Of a stretch of DNA of 64,000 nt, positions 63,101-64,000 are shown in pieces; the stretch's first letter is position 1, and every line of letters begins with the position of its first letter. The notes beneath the pieces are model-generated. The model saw nothing but the letters and a program-made list of their open reading frames with translations, made no database searches and was not told where the DNA came from. A program made the position numbers and the translations under genes. The stretch comes from Cordylochernes scorpioides (Eukaryota; Arthropoda; Arachnida; Pseudoscorpiones; Chernetidae). The stretch lies in NCBI GenBank assembly GCA_030710605.1, contig CP092865.1:143949081-144013080 (forward strand), given 5' to 3'.

Positions 63101-63311
63101 TTCTTTGTTCCACATCTTCCTTCATCCTCCCATATGGTCAAACAATGGCCTCCTGTTGATCCTCTAAGCCTGCAAATTTCCATATTTCCTTTTGAGTATT
63201 CAATTTAAAAGGTTAAATCTTCTCTAAACTTCTTTATTTATCACCCTATGTGTCCGTTTAATCTTGAGGATCCTTCTTGCACATCCTGTTTGTTGTGGAA
63301 AATGGTTAATC

Positions 63312-63683
63312 CATTCCTCTTCTTCTTTCTTATCTCCACTCAATCATATTAGGGTATCAAGCTTGTAGAGCTTGAGACTTGACAACAATCATGACTGGGT
63401 GAAGTAAAATGTGTCTGCCTTTGTCATTAAGACTGGGAGCACTACTCAGTGGCAGGCCGACTTAGCTCCAAAAGAAATTGCCGCCTCTGACATGAGGAAC
63501 AGACGCCATGTGCAGCCGCTCCTAACATGGAGGACAAACGCTGCTCATCCTGTATCCCTGGATTAGGAGCCCTTATAGGGTACTATCAGCCGGGCCAGCT
63601 GAGCCCAGGTTTTTTAGCGAGCTTGTTACTGCTCCCCCTCCTCCTTTTTCATTCGAGCTTGGGACCGGCAAAGGCGGAGTTGA
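63312..63683 (-). mobile_element. Family D copy
   Basis: TCTTCTTCTTTCTTATCTCC to GACCGGCAAAGGCGGAGT; very close to the 61.2 kb copy. Confidence 0.8.
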
Positions 63684-63903
63684 TCCATTCCTAATGGGTA
63701 GTAGTTCACTCTATCTCTCTCCAATGGAGGACAACAGAAACACCGTACCTAGAAGATTGCATTGACGAATTCTGAACCCAAAAGGGAGATCCTGATTTGC
63801 CAACTGCTGTTGGTACCTAAAAGTTATTATCAGTCATACACACCATTGACCTCAGAGTAAGGGATATTGGTACATCACGTGTGTAGAAACAGATGTTTTC
63901 TTG

Positions 63904-64000
63904 GTGATAAGGCACAATTTGGATTATAGATTATAAACACAAGGTAATAACACCAAATAAATAGTGTGTGACATTTCTGTAACAGCGTTTTTACTATCTT
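63904..64000. mobile_element. Family A MITE running off the window
   Basis: TGATAAGGCACAATTTGGAT to AACAGCGTTTTTACTATCTT; the right arm is outside. Confidence 0.85.

Overview
The window is eukaryotic genomic DNA from an invertebrate animal. It is AT-rich, intron-rich and packed with mobile elements. The exons read as clear animal orthologues, but the sequence alone does not settle the phylum. An arthropod, another ecdysozoan or a mollusc would all fit.

Two cellular genes are supported, arranged head to head. The first is a complete USP7 (HAUSP) deubiquitinase gene on the minus strand. It has 20 coding exons between 59050 (ATG) and 7404 (stop) and encodes 1119 residues. Every junction is GT-AG and every phase closes. 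The encoded domains run in order: acidic N-terminus, MATH/TRAF-like domain, catalytic core (Cys237, His477, Asp497), several UBL domains, and the C-terminal activating peptide. The second gene is HAPSTR1 (C16orf72/TAPR1) on the plus strand. Only its first coding exon (59727-59928) lies in the window; the rest is beyond 64000. The two ATGs are 676 bp apart, so 59051-59726 is a candidate bidirectional promoter. In human, USP7 and C16orf72 are also divergent neighbours, so the pairing looks ancient. Both products act in ubiquitin/p53/stress signalling.

Layout. 1-3010: a 35-36 bp minisatellite that reverses orientation near 1730. 3260-7300: mariner relic, LTR-like sequence, palindromic elements, SINEs and MITEs downstream of USP7. 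7345-59050: USP7, whose introns (largest: intron 1, 16.2 kb; intron 4, 13.7 kb) are filled with repeats. 59051-59726: shared promoter. 59727-64000: HAPSTR1 exon 1 and part of its first intron, again with repeats.

Repeat families (letters are mine). A: a hairpin MITE, about 30 copies or fragments, with long inverted arms starting TGATAAGGCACAATTTGG. C: MITE with CAGTAGAACCTCC ends and TA target sites. D: a non-LTR retrotransposon 3' end. E: a tRNA-headed SINE. F: a non-autonomous element with a Helitron-like 5' end and conserved GGGAGGGCTTGG/AACCCTCCC blocks. G, I and a pogo/Tigger element: Tc1/mariner superfamily. J: a SINE-like element with an (AAC)n tail. H: Helitrons with CTAG ends. M and L: elements that carry hammerhead-ribozyme-like motifs.

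The most unusual content is the M/L group. An array at 31361-32491 has two tandem ~350 bp units plus an inverted copy, sits between perfect 14 bp target-site duplications, and contains a hammerhead core in each of three units. A diverged copy at about 55.1-55.7 kb keeps the core with compensatory changes in stem I. This resembles a retrozyme (a small hammerhead-bearing retroelement). It is the best candidate here for a system that has not been described in this lineage.
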